In this document: piece after piece, positions 8,153 through 17,700 of the stretch
How the letters are laid out: each line of letters opens with the position of its first letter
Numbering within the stretch: position 1 is the first letter of the stretch
From: Bacteroidaceae bacterium
Lineage (GTDB): Bacteria > Bacteroidota > Bacteroidia > Bacteroidales > Bacteroidaceae
Length of the DNA: 64,000 bases
Assembly: GCA_017469525.1 (NCBI GenBank)
Contig: JAFUGG010000057.1
Location: 1-64,000 of the forward strand
Reading direction: 5' to 3'
Program-made: the position numbers and the translations under genes
The notes under the pieces: generated by a model
The model's database searches: none
Told to the model about the DNA's origin: nothing
The model's input: only the letters and a program-made list of their open reading frames with translations

Positions 8153-8168
8153 CCATTGACCATTGACC
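8141..8168 (+). repeat. Four perfect ATTGACC heptads at the adaptor/pump junction
   Basis: Four head-to-tail copies of ATTGACC (8141-8168) span the end of the adaptor gene, whose TGA stop is at 8150-8152, and run up to 5 nt before the ATG of the pump gene at 8173. Confidence 0.9.
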
Positions 8169-8172
8169 ATTA

Positions 8173-11100
8173 ATGTCGCCGAAAGTATTCATAGATAGGC
8201 CCATTCTTTCGGGCGTAATCTCAGTCTTCATCGTAGTGTTGGGATTGATTGGCTTGCTTCAGTTGCCCATCGAACAGTTCCCCGAGATAGCTCCGCCAAC
8301 GGTGAGCGTGCGTGCTAACTACACGGGGGCCAATGCCGAAACCGTGCAGAAGAGCGTCATCATCCCGTTGGAGGAGAGCCTGAACGGTGTGGAGAACATG
8401 ATGTACATGACTTCCTCTGCCTCCAACACAGGCTCGGGCAACATCAGCATCTACTTTAAGCAAGGCACGGATGCCGACATGGCGATGGTGAACGTACAGA
8501 ACCGCGTGGCCTCCACACAAGGACAACTGCCGGCGGACGTCACAAGGAGCGGCGTCACCGTACGCAAGCGTCAGACCAGCAACATCAAGAGTCTCTCGCT
8601 CTACAGCCCTACGGATGCCTACGACACCGACTTCCTCACGAACTATATGAAAATAAATATCGAGCCGAGACTCTCCAGGGTGCCGGGCGTAGGCGAAGTG
8701 AACGTTTGGGGAGCAAGCTATAGTATGCGCATCTGGCTCGACCCTCTTAAGATGGCTTCCTACGGCCTCATGCCTTCCGACATCGATAATGTATTGGCGG
8801 AGCAGAACATCGAGGCACCGACAGGCACACTGGGCGCCGATGCCGAGAATACGTTCCAGTACGTTTTGAAGTATAGGGGTCGCTACGAAGAGGAGCGCGA
8901 CTACGAGAATCTCGTCATTAGATCTTTGCCCGACGGCAGTGTATTGAGGCTCAAAGACGTGGCTCGCGTGGAGCTCGGCATACAGAACTACACCTTCCAG
9001 AACAGCACAAACGGCCACGCGGGCGCTAACTGCATGATTGCCCAAACGCCGGGCTCGAACGCGAACGAGATAATAAAGCTCATCGACAAGACAGCCATCG
9101 AGATAAAGAAAGAGCTGCCCCCGGGCATGGAACTCGTGGACGTGATGAGCACGAAGGACTTCCTCGACGCCAGCATCCACAATGTCGTGCGCACGCTCCT
9201 CGAGGCCATCATCCTCGTGGTGCTCGTTGTCTATATCTTCCTGCAAGACCTCAAGAGCACGTTCATCCCTTCGCTCGCCATCGTGGTCAGTCTGATAGGC
9301 ACCTTCGCCGTGCTTTACTTCATCGGCTTTAGCCTTAACCTGCTGACGCTCTTTGCTTTGGTCTTGGTAATCGGTACGGTGGTGGACGACGCCATAGTCG
9401 TAGTGGAAGCCGTCCAAGCGAAGTTCGACGAGGGCTACAAGTCGCCTTATCTCGCCTCTGTCGACGCGATGAAAGGCCTCACCTCTGCCCTCATCACGAC
9501 CACCATCGTGTTCATGAGCGTCTTCATCCCCGTATGTTTCGTGGGCGGAACCACTGGCGTTTTCTACACACAATTTGGCGTCACGATGGCAATCGCCGTT
9601 ATCATCTCCACCATCAACGCCATGACTTTGTCGCCCGCCCTGTGTGCCCTGATGCTTCGACCCAGGCGAGAAGGCGACACCAGCTTCTCGGCGCGTTTCC
9701 ATGAGGCGTTCAACGTCGGTTTCCATCGCATGGTGGTCAAGTACCAGAGGGGCGTCCTTCGCATCTTCCACAACCGTTGGTTGCCTTGGGTTTCCGTGGT
9801 TGTCGTGTGCTTTCTGCTCGGATATATGCTCAAGACGACTAAGACCGGCTTCGTTCCCAACGAGGATATGGGCTCCATCAACGTCAACGTTCAATGCGCT
9901 CCGGGCACGAGCATGGCCGTGACAGGCGAGATAACTCGCGAGGTGGAGCGTCGCATTAAGGACATCCCGCAGTTCCGCCTCTACAACATGACCATTGGTC
10001 GCGGCTCGACGTTCGACCAGTCTTCGTCCGCAGGCTCGTTTAATATCCGCCTGAAGAACTGGGATGAACGCAAGGAAAAGGGCGACGACATCAACTCCGT
10101 CATTGATGAAATCTACCGCCGGACCGCAGACATCACGCAGGCACAGATACGTGTCAGCACCCGTCCCATGATATCGGGTTACGGCGCGACCAGTGGCTTT
10201 GAGCTTCACGTGCAAGATAGAAAGGGCGGCAAGATTGAGGACCTGATGCGCATCACACGCGTTCTCATCGACTCCTTGAACCAAGAGCCCGCCATCTCCC
10301 GCGCGTTTACCACCTTCGACACGAAGTATCCGCAGTATCGTGTGGAAGTGGATGCCGCCCGTTGCAAGCGTGATGGCGTGACACTGAATGCTGTGCTGAA
10401 GGTGCTTTCGGGCTATGTCGGCGGCACCTACAGCAGCAACCTGACGCGCTTCACGAAGCTTTATCGCGTCATCGTACAAGCATCGCCCGAGTTCCGCCTC
10501 GACGAAAAATCGCTCTCCAATATGCGTGTCCGCAGCGAGAGCGGGCAGATGATTCCCATCACGCAGTACATCTCGATGGAGCGCGTCTATGGCAGCGAGG
10601 CCCTGAACCGCTTTAACCTCTTCAGCAGCATCGCCGTCATGGGACAGACCGCCGACGGCTACAGCAGCGGACAGACACTGGATGCCATTCGCCGCACGGC
10701 AGAGAAAGTGCTTCCCGAAGGCTATGGCTACGAGTTCGGCGGCATGTCGAGAGAGGAAGCGTCGCTCGGCAACACCACCGCTATCATCTTCGTCATCTGC
10801 GTCCTCTTTATATACCTTATATTATGTGCGCTCTATGAAAGCCTCTTCATCCCGTTGGCCGTCATCCTGAGCGTGCCGTTCGGACTGCTCGGCAGCTTCC
10901 TTTTCTCGCGTCTTTGGGGCTTGGAGAACAACATCTACATGCAGACGGGACTCATCATGCTCATCGGCCTTCTGGCCAAGACAGCCATCCTGCTGACCGA
11001 ATACGCTACGGAGCGCCACCGCCAGGGCATGAGTATCACAATGGCCGCCATGAGTGCCGCCAGGGTTCGCTTGCGCCCGATTCTGATGACGTCGCTCACC

Positions 11101-11286
11101 ATGATATTCGGCATGCTGCCCCTCGTCTTCTCCCACGGCGTGGGAGCCAACGGCAACATCTCGCTCGGCGTGGGTTGCGCAGGCGGTATGTTGGTCGGCA
11201 CCATTGCTCTGCTCTTCGTCGTGCCCGTGCTCTATATGCCCTTCCAATGGCTCCACAGCCGCTTCGGTCACGCAGTGAAGCGGTAA
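8173..11286 (+). CDS. RND multidrug efflux pump, HAE1 type (1037 aa)
   Basis: This is the proton-driven inner-membrane transporter of a tripartite efflux system. The full family layout is present: TM1 (FIDRPILSGVISVFIVVLG), a large periplasmic porter/docking domain, TM2-6 including the proton-relay Asp pair in GTVVDDAIVVVEA (about residues 402-416), a second large periplasmic domain and TM8-12 ending near LLFVVPVLYMPF. Length is typical of AcrB/MexB relatives. It is translated 20 nt after the adaptor, but no outer-membrane channel gene follows. A hairpin terminator at 11315 closes the unit, so the complex must borrow a channel encoded elsewhere, possibly the one at 58546. Confidence 0.95.
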   Translation: MSPKVFIDRPILSGVISVFIVVLGLIGLLQLPIEQFPEIAPPTVSVRANYTGANAETVQKSVIIPLEESLNGVENMMYMTSSASNTGSGNISIYFKQGTDADMAMVNVQNRVASTQGQLPADVTRSGVTVRKRQTSNIKSLSLYSPTDAYDTDFLTNYMKINIEPRLSRVPGVGEVNVWGASYSMRIWLDPLKMASYGLMPSDIDNVLAEQNIEAPTGTLGADAENTFQYVLKYRGRYEEERDYENLVIRSLPDGSVLRLKDVARVELGIQNYTFQNSTNGHAGANCMIAQTPGSNANEIIKLIDKTAIEIKKELPPGMELVDVMSTKDFLDASIHNVVRTLLEAIILVVLVVYIFLQDLKSTFIPSLAIVVSLIGTFAVLYFIGFSLNLLTLFALVLVIGTVVDDAIVVVEAVQAKFDEGYKSPYLASVDAMKGLTSALITTTIVFMSVFIPVCFVGGTTGVFYTQFGVTMAIAVIISTINAMTLSPALCALMLRPRREGDTSFSARFHEAFNVGFHRMVVKYQRGVLRIFHNRWLPWVSVVVVCFLLGYMLKTTKTGFVPNEDMGSINVNVQCAPGTSMAVTGEITREVERRIKDIPQFRLYNMTIGRGSTFDQSSSAGSFNIRLKNWDERKEKGDDINSVIDEIYRRTADITQAQIRVSTRPMISGYGATSGFELHVQDRKGGKIEDLMRITRVLIDSLNQEPAISRAFTTFDTKYPQYRVEVDAARCKRDGVTLNAVLKVLSGYVGGTYSSNLTRFTKLYRVIVQASPEFRLDEKSLSNMRVRSESGQMIPITQYISMERVYGSEALNRFNLFSSIAVMGQTADGYSSGQTLDAIRRTAEKVLPEGYGYEFGGMSREEASLGNTTAIIFVICVLFIYLILCALYESLFIPLAVILSVPFGLLGSFLFSRLWGLENNIYMQTGLIMLIGLLAKTAILLTEYATERHRQGMSITMAAMSAARVRLRPILMTSLTMIFGMLPLVFSHGVGANGNISLGVGCAGGMLVGTIALLFVVPVLYMPFQWLHSRFGHAVKR

Positions 11287-11314
11287 ATCCGAAACTTTTA
11301 GTTGCCCGATAACT

Positions 11315-11348
11315 GCTGCCACGTCGCTCGATGTGGCAGCTTTTTTTG
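11315..11348 (+). terminator. Rho-independent terminator of the first RND operon
   Basis: GCTGCCAC (11315-11322) pairs with GTGGCAGC (11333-11340) around a short loop and is followed directly by eight T residues. It lies 28 nt after the pump stop codon. Confidence 0.85.
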
Positions 11349-11373
11349 TGTCATTCGGCAGGCTGGGTTCATT

Positions 11374-11435
11374 GCACGTACATGTAGATGCAATTGCATA
11401 TACATGTAGATGCAATTGCATCTACATGTACGTGC
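11374..11435. repeat. Three-unit 22-bp array forming a nested inverted repeat
   Basis: Three 18-mers are separated by AATT: GCACGTACATGTAGATGC, GCATATACATGTAGATGC and GCATCTACATGTACGTGC. The third is the exact reverse complement of the first, so the whole 62 bp is a perfect 22-bp inverted repeat around a near-palindromic middle unit. The first 18-mer recurs exactly at 4261-4278. The array lies between the RND terminator and the promoter of the HU-like gene. Confidence 0.9.
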
Positions 11436-11468
11436 AAACAACTTAACTGCATTTTCTTGGCAAAAAAC

Positions 11469-11500
11469 TTGGTGAAATCGGGGATTTTTGCTAATTTTGC
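11469..11500 (+). promoter_or_regulatory. Promoter of the HU-like gene
   Basis: TTGG (about 11469-11472), a 19-nt spacer and TAATTTTGC (11492-11500) precede the ATG at 11525 by about 24 nt. The 22-bp array ends about 34 nt upstream of the -33 box, a position where it could modulate this promoter. Confidence 0.7.
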
Positions 11501-11524
11501 GGAGTGATATAAAATAATACGATT

Positions 11525-12151
11525 ATGCCAATACAATTTTCAATTGCCCGTCGTGGCGTTCTTCCAACGGAAGGACAACAGGAGAATGTGAGAGAAACAA
11601 TTGACTTGAAGAGCCTTCGCGTCTTGTTGGAGAGCCCTGCAACCACGAATGCCATCGAGTTCCAGAGCAGCAGCGGCAGGTTGCCCTCCGTTTTGCCCAA
11701 AGCCGAGCTGATTGCTGCCTTGAGCATTTTGCAGAGGGTGATGGTCCATGAATTCGAGAATGGCAATGCTGTCACGCTGCCCGGCATCGGCACTTTCCGC
11801 CTTTCCTTGAAGGGCAGCATCGAGGAGAAGGACGGCAACTATCACGGCAAGGACGTCCGCGTGGACAACATTCTGTTCCGTCCAGACCGCGAGTTACTGT
11901 CGGAAGTGCGTGCCTTCGAAGTCAATCAGGTGCCGTTTGGCTGGAAGTTCAATGCAGCGGAGCCGGATGTCGAGTCACGCCTCGTAGAACTCTTCGCCAG
12001 CAAAACCTACATCACGCATAAGGACGTGTCCTTCGCTTTCGAGCAGACCATGACCCGCGGCCGCGTGACGAGTCTGCTCCGCCGCCTCGTCAAGGAAGGC
12101 CGTCTTGTGCGCGACGGCAAGGGAGCTCAGACACGTTACAGGCTCGCATAG
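11525..12151 (+). CDS. HU-like DNA-binding protein with C-terminal winged helix (208 aa)
   Basis: Residues about 1-125 resemble the HU-like family widespread in Bacteroidales (LPSVLPKAELIAALSILQRV, then GNAVTLPGIGTFRLSLKG, the beta-arm region). Residues about 145-208 look like a winged helix-turn-helix (YITHKDVSFAFEQTMTRGRV, then LVKEGRLVRDGKGAQTRYRL). Most family members end after the HU domain, so the second DNA-binding module is unusual. It is a single-gene transcript with its own promoter and terminator. Its target is unknown; nucleoid organisation or autoregulation through the upstream 22-bp array are possibilities only. Confidence 0.75.
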   Translation: MPIQFSIARRGVLPTEGQQENVRETIDLKSLRVLLESPATTNAIEFQSSSGRLPSVLPKAELIAALSILQRVMVHEFENGNAVTLPGIGTFRLSLKGSIEEKDGNYHGKDVRVDNILFRPDRELLSEVRAFEVNQVPFGWKFNAAEPDVESRLVELFASKTYITHKDVSFAFEQTMTRGRVTSLLRRLVKEGRLVRDGKGAQTRYRLA

Positions 12152-12172
12152 GCAAGGCTTCCGTTTCATGCA

Positions 12173-12205
12173 CCCCGACAGGCTGTGAGGCCCGTCGGGG
12201 TTTAT
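12173..12205 (+). terminator. Hairpin terminator of the HU-like gene
   Basis: CCCCGAC (12173-12179) pairs with GTCGGGG (12194-12200), followed by TTTATCG. A similar CCTCGAC...GTCGGGG hairpin lies before the RND adaptor gene near 6946-6971. Confidence 0.65.
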
Positions 12206-12238
12206 CGTTTGCGAAAGAACGAAATTTGAGGCGGAATG

Positions 12239-12271
12239 TTTGGTGGAATGGTGCAAAATTGCTAACTTTGC
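12239..12271 (+). promoter_or_regulatory. Promoter of the large GH51 gene
   Basis: TTTGG (12239-12243), a 19-nt spacer and TAACTTTGC (12263-12271) precede the ATG at 12290 by 18 nt. Confidence 0.75.
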
Positions 12272-12289
12272 AGAGAAAAATCTTACGAT

Positions 12290-14740
12290 ATGAAAAATAC
12301 ATTTATCTTTTGCGTGCTTGCACTCGCTATGCCGAGCCTCATGGCACAAGTCAATCTAAAGGTCGACGTAGCCCAGAAGGGCATCGAAATCAGTCCAACA
12401 CTCTATGGCATCTTCTACGAGGACATCAACTTCGCATCCGACGGCGGCTTGTATGCCGAACTGATAAGAAACCGCTCCTTCGAGTATGACGCCGAGAAAC
12501 CAGCCCATTGGAAAGCCGAGGGCAGCAACATCAGTCTTGTTACGGAGGGCTTGCTCAACGAGAAGCAAGGCCATGCCCTGAAGGTCACGACCACAGGAAA
12601 AAACGGCGGCATAAGCAACCCGGGCTACTGGGGCATCAATGTTGTGCAGGGCACGCAGTACAGGCTCTCGTTCTGGATAAAGCCCCAGAAGGGAAAGCCA
12701 GGCACGCTCCAGGCTTTGCTGACCAGCAGGGATGGCAAAATGCTGGGGCAGTCCGTCGTCAATCAGAAACTGAAGAACGGCTGGCAGAAGCTGGAGACAA
12801 TCATCGTCCCCGAAGCCTCCGACCCGCAGGCCAGCTTTCGTCTGGAGTTCGAGAAACCATGCGAAGTGCTCCTCGACGTGGTGAGCCTCTTCCCGCCCAC
12901 CTTTAAGGGACGCGAGAATGGCTGTCGTATCGACCTCGCAGAAAAGCTTCTGGCCCTTCATCCTGCCTTTATGCGTTTCCCCGGGGGCTGCTATGTGGAG
13001 GGCAACATCAAACCCGAGAACGCCTATCATTGGGAGCGGACCGTCGGTCCAATCGAGCGTCGTCCGGGTCACATGAACGCCAATTGGGGCTATCCCACAA
13101 CGGACGGTCTGGGCTTCCACGAGTTCTTGCAGCTCGCCGAGGACTTGGGTGCCAAGCCGCTCTATGTGGTCAACATCGGCATCTGGCACGGCGGATGCAC
13201 GCCATTGAACGAGTTGCAGCCCTGGATCGACGAGTGTCTCGGGGCTTTGGAATACGCCAACGGACCCGTCACATCGCATTACGGCAAGATGAGAGCCGAG
13301 AATGGTCATCCCGAACCCTTCAATATCGCGTACATAGAGATAGGTAACGAGAACTACAACTGGCACATGGAAGACAACTCAGACCAGAGCGACCACTATC
13401 CCGAACGCTACCGCATGTTCTACGATGCCATCAAGGCGCGGTTCCCTGAGGTACAGTGCATCGGCAACGTCGAATCGTGGGGAACGGACACGCCTCGCTG
13501 GAGGAACAGCCATCCGGTTGACATCGTCGACGAACACTACTATCGTAATCCCGGTTGGTTCGTCAGCCAATACCATCGCTTCGACGGCTACGACCGCCGC
13601 GGCCCCATTATCTATCCGGGCGAATATGCCGTCACACAAGATTACGGAACGACCGGCAACATGAATGCTGCCATGGGTGAAGCGGTCTTCATGCTGGGCA
13701 TGGAGAACAATGCCGACATCGTCCGCATGAGCAGCTACGCACCTATCTTCGTCAACGAGAACGCCATCCAGTGGCGCCCGGACATGATTAGGTTCAACAG
13801 CAGCCAGTCGTTCGGCACGCCCAGCTACTGGGTGCAGCAGCTCTTCCCGAGCCATATCGGCAATCGACTCGTGAGGTGCGACCTCGAGTGGAACATTCCT
13901 CGGAAGGAAGCGGACAGGCATGTGCCCGTCGGCATAGGGCTTGCCACATGGAAGACGCAGGCCAGCTATCGTAATCCGCAACTCATCGTGGAAGGCACAG
14001 AAATTCCCCTTTCCGACACGAAGCAGTGGAAGCCGGGCAACACGAAGCCCCAGTATCAGGGCAAATGGACTTCGGAAGGCGGCATCCTCCGTCAGTCAAG
14101 CGATGCAGAGGAGTGCATGTTCGTCTGTCCCGAAACGACGGATGCCCGCCGGTACACCTTCAAAGTGCAGGCCAGGAAAGACGGCGGGGCGGAAGGCTTC
14201 ATGCTTGTCTTCAACTACATCGACGAGAAGAACTTCGACTGGCTCAACCTGGGCGGCTGGGGCAACACGCGGATTGCCGTCGAACAGACCTCAGACGGCA
14301 GTCGCAACACACTGGACGGCACCCGCAACGGCCATTATGACGTGGGCAAATGGTACGACATTCGTCTCGATGTGGACGGCGACAGCATCACGGCCTACAT
14401 GGACGGGAAGCTGACGTATGCAGGCAAGAAGACCGGCGGACAATTGCATGGCGTCTATGCCAACACGACGCTTGATGAGAAGACAAACACCCTCTACACC
14501 AAGATCGTGAACCTATGCGACGCAGGCACCTCGGGCTGTATCCAGCTCACGAACGGCACGGCGGCTCAGGCGGAAATGGTCAGGCTGGCAGGCATGACGG
14601 GTGAGGATGAGAACACCATGCAGTTCCCCGACAACATCGTGCCCCGTCCGGCAAGAGTCGTCAAGGAGGATGGCGGTCGTCGCCTCACCTTCGACGTGGC
14701 TCCCTTCAGCGTCAACATCATCACCACCAAACTGAAGTAA
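12290..14740 (+). CDS. Alpha-L-arabinofuranosidase, GH51, with extra lectin-like module (816 aa)
   Basis: This exported enzyme (signal peptide 1-19, ending SLMA) cleaves terminal arabinofuranose from plant polysaccharides. After an N-terminal GH51 segment (ISPTLYGIFYEDINFASDGG) comes a CBM4/9-like sandwich (about 65-205), then the catalytic barrel with RFPGGCYVEG, the acid/base Glu354 in IEIGNENYNW and the likely nucleophile Glu445 in YPGEYAV. A concanavalin-like module of about 160 residues (about 580-740, GKWTSEGGILRQSS to YANTTLDE) is inserted before the last strands of the C-terminal sandwich (FDVAPFSVNIITTKL). It differs in architecture from the 513-residue GH51 at 1312. It is convergent with the esterase gene, with which it shares a terminator. 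Confidence 0.93.
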   Translation: MKNTFIFCVLALAMPSLMAQVNLKVDVAQKGIEISPTLYGIFYEDINFASDGGLYAELIRNRSFEYDAEKPAHWKAEGSNISLVTEGLLNEKQGHALKVTTTGKNGGISNPGYWGINVVQGTQYRLSFWIKPQKGKPGTLQALLTSRDGKMLGQSVVNQKLKNGWQKLETIIVPEASDPQASFRLEFEKPCEVLLDVVSLFPPTFKGRENGCRIDLAEKLLALHPAFMRFPGGCYVEGNIKPENAYHWERTVGPIERRPGHMNANWGYPTTDGLGFHEFLQLAEDLGAKPLYVVNIGIWHGGCTPLNELQPWIDECLGALEYANGPVTSHYGKMRAENGHPEPFNIAYIEIGNENYNWHMEDNSDQSDHYPERYRMFYDAIKARFPEVQCIGNVESWGTDTPRWRNSHPVDIVDEHYYRNPGWFVSQYHRFDGYDRRGPIIYPGEYAVTQDYGTTGNMNAAMGEAVFMLGMENNADIVRMSSYAPIFVNENAIQWRPDMIRFNSSQSFGTPSYWVQQLFPSHIGNRLVRCDLEWNIPRKEADRHVPVGIGLATWKTQASYRNPQLIVEGTEIPLSDTKQWKPGNTKPQYQGKWTSEGGILRQSSDAEECMFVCPETTDARRYTFKVQARKDGGAEGFMLVFNYIDEKNFDWLNLGGWGNTRIAVEQTSDGSRNTLDGTRNGHYDVGKWYDIRLDVDGDSITAYMDGKLTYAGKKTGGQLHGVYANTTLDEKTNTLYTKIVNLCDAGTSGCIQLTNGTAAQAEMVRLAGMTGEDENTMQFPDNIVPRPARVVKEDGGRRLTFDVAPFSVNIITTKLK

Positions 14741-14753
14741 ACTCACAAACAGC

Positions 14754-14786
14754 AGAAAGCCCCAAATTCTTGGGGCTTTCTCTATC
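14754..14786. terminator. Bidirectional terminator between convergent GH51 and esterase genes
   Basis: AGAAAGCCCC (from 14754) pairs with GGGGCTTTCT (to about 14782) around AAATTCTT. It lies between the + strand stop at 14740 and the - strand stop at 14790 and can serve both directions. Confidence 0.8.
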
Positions 14787-14789
14787 CTG

Positions 14790-17700
14790 TTATCTTATTA
14801 CGACCTTCTTTCCGCCCCGGATATAGATGCCAGGGTTCAGCGTGGTGTCTGCCATTCTGCGTCCGCTAAGGTCGAAGACGGAATGGCGGGTGAGCTGTGT
14901 CGAAAGGTGTGTGGCATCTATGCCCGTAATCTTGTCGTCGAGTCCTTCGAGCCATCTTGTCATGTCTGCCACCATTGCCTTGTGTGACTTGAAACTGGTG
15001 TCGAAGCCGAAGCCGTGGCCTCCAGAAGTGAACACCTTGCTGGTGACACTGACACCGGCATTCCTCAAGGCTTGTCTGTACTTGGTGCTGTTTGTAGGCT
15101 TTACGGTGGTGTCGTCGCTTGCCCAACTGAGATAGGCGGCGGGTGTCTCGGCAGTCACTTGCAGTTCGTTGCTGTATAGGTTGACGAGTTCGTCGCTTGG
15201 ATTGTCGCCAAGGAGGTTCTGTCTTGAGCCGGCATGTGTGTATCTGCTGTCCATAGTGATGACGGGATAATACAGAATCTGGAAGGCTGGCAGTTCTTTT
15301 CCTGTGAGATGTGTGGCGATGGTGCTTGCCAAGTGTCCGCCTGCACTGAAGCCCATCACGCCGATGAGGCCAGGGTCTATCCGCAGGACCTCGGCATTGT
15401 CGCGCAGGTACCTGAGGGCTGCCTTGCCGTCTGCAAGAGGTATCTCGGGGTTACCATGGGGGAGGTTGTACGTCAGTAAGGCGGCGGTAAACCCGAGGTC
15501 AAGGTAAAAAGGGGCCCAGTCGGAGCCCTCGTAACTGCCAGAGATATAGGAGTAGCCGCCTCCCGGAATGATGATGACTGCCTTGCCGTTGGCTTTCTCC
15601 TCGGTGGCCAGGAAGACTTTGAGGGTTGCACCGGTGGAGAGTCGTTGCTCATATACTGTGGGTTGCTTGTCTACATAGTTGGCAAGTATCTCAAGAGCTT
15701 CGCTGGGATCGAAGTCGCCTTCTTCCGTAATGGCTGTCTGGTTGCCAGTGTCATGAGGAGTGTAAGTGTTGGCGCAGATGCCTGTCTGTGTGCTGGCGGC
15801 ACTGTTGAAGACGTATTCGCCTGTGGTCAGGTAGTAGGGATAGTCGTCGGGTGTGCCTGTATAGTTTACCTTGATGGGCTGCAAGTAGTCGTTCGAGCAT
15901 ACGATGTTGCTCCAGTCACTGCTGTAGGAGACAGGGTCTCTGTACATAAACGAGTGGTCGCTGATGCTGTAAAGGTATAGTCCTCCGTTGTGGGTGATGA
16001 AGGCGAACTCCCCTTTTGTGGCACCGGTACCTTCCTTGACGGTGCTGGTGAGCTTTCCGTCGAGTGTTCCTATGTCGCCCCGAGGCGTCTTTATGCTGTA
16101 CTTCTTGTTGTTGCTTGGCTTGAAGATGTTCCATTCCGGCAACGGAGCCTTAACTTCGATGCCGTCGGCTTCAATGATTTCGAGCAGGCTCTTAGCCCAT
16201 ATCTCGGCGAGCCTTGTAGCTCCGTTTACGTTAGGATGGAGATAGAAGTATCCGGCGTTGCCGCTCTCTCGGGTAAAGAGGGCGTAGTTGTTCTCGAAGT
16301 ATTCCCATACGCCTCGGTTGCCGGCGAATACTTGGTCGTAGTCCTGGACGATGGCATCCAAGACGGGGTAGTAGCTGTGAAGGCGGTCGAGGCCTTCTTG
16401 CAAGTATTTTGCTCCGTTGTATGTGCTGGGACTATACCAGATGGGATAGTTGAGGAGAATCTTGCAGTCGGGCACAGCATCGATAAGTTCGTCGATAATG
16501 GCACGTATGTTGCTGCCATAGGTGTCTGGAGAGACGGGTGCTCCCTCGGTTCCCGAGCATGCGCTGTCGTTCGTGCCGAGCATGATGGAGATGTAGATGA
16601 GGCCACCGTTTGTGCGCTTGAATGCCTTGGCGTTGTTTATGATGCGTGTGAAGTCGTCCCTGCCCGGCAGGTATCCGAAGGTAGTGATGCCGGAGTGACC
16701 TCCGTTATAGACGTTGGTGGTGACGCCTGTTGCTTGTTCTATAAGTGCGCGGCACACGATGGGCGGAGCTTGCGAGGCGGCGTTGCTTAGGGTGGCACCT
16801 GCTGTGATGCTGTTGCCTATGAAGAGCAGGTTGATGTTGTCCTTCGGGTCAATGGGGTCTGGCTCACCCTCGACGGCACGATAGACTTGGAAGCGGCCCA
16901 GCGAGACGAATGGGTTGCCGTTGCTGTCGTAGCGGTTTGAGAGAGCAGCATTGACGGTCTTCTTCACCACGAAGCGCAGGTCGGTGTAGGCAGTGCCGAG
17001 GGCAATGTGGGGTGACTGGTAGCGGTCAGGCGAGTAACTTGTGAAGTCGGCGTTCATGTCTGTCAGGTGCGCCACTTCTGTCCATGTCTCGTCGGGCAGG
17101 TTAGCAGCCTGGATGACGACTTCTGCCGGTGTGTCGAAGGTACTAGACCATGTCGAGCCTATCATTGTGAAGATGATGTCTGTCTCTGCCTGATTGAGGT
17201 GTACTTGCAGGTAGGGGGCTGTACCAGCGGGCAGTGGTGCCGGGTTGTTCCAGGCTGTGTGCCAGATATACTGGCCAGTGCCTACGCCGTCACTTTCGGG
17301 TCGAAGGAGGTTGCTGGGCGGGAAACCGTCTTGCCAGCTGTTGGCAGTTATCTGGGAAGCATCGGTCAGCAGGGCGACGTCCTTCTTCCATGTCGGTTCG
17401 ACTGGGTCGGGCTCGTCTTCGTAGGCTTCATAGATTTGGAAGCGTCCCAGGGAGAGCAGGAGTCCGCCGGCCGACTGGTGGCGATTGGCATAGGTCTTCT
17501 TGACGAGGAACCTCAGGTCGGTGTATTCGCCTTGCAGATCAATATGTGGCGAGGTGTAACGCTCTGGTGTGAAGGCGGTGAAGTCGTCGTCCATGTTCTT
17601 CAGATGAGCCACTTCCGTCCACTCGCCCGGCAGGTTGGCAGCCTCGATGACCACTTCCGTGGGCGTGTCGTAGGTGCTCGACCATGCCGAGCCTATCATT

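Noticed and set aside
8221..10479. 752-codon open frame antisense to the RND pump
   Set aside because: It is the shadow of a strongly biased coding sequence on the other strand; the peptide is His/Asp-rich and has no recognisable domain. The same reasoning removes other long antisense frames, for example 2068-2868, 2890-4113, 28252-29871, 33582-35363, 38553-40379, 46859-48130, 53532-54509 and 56525-57664.
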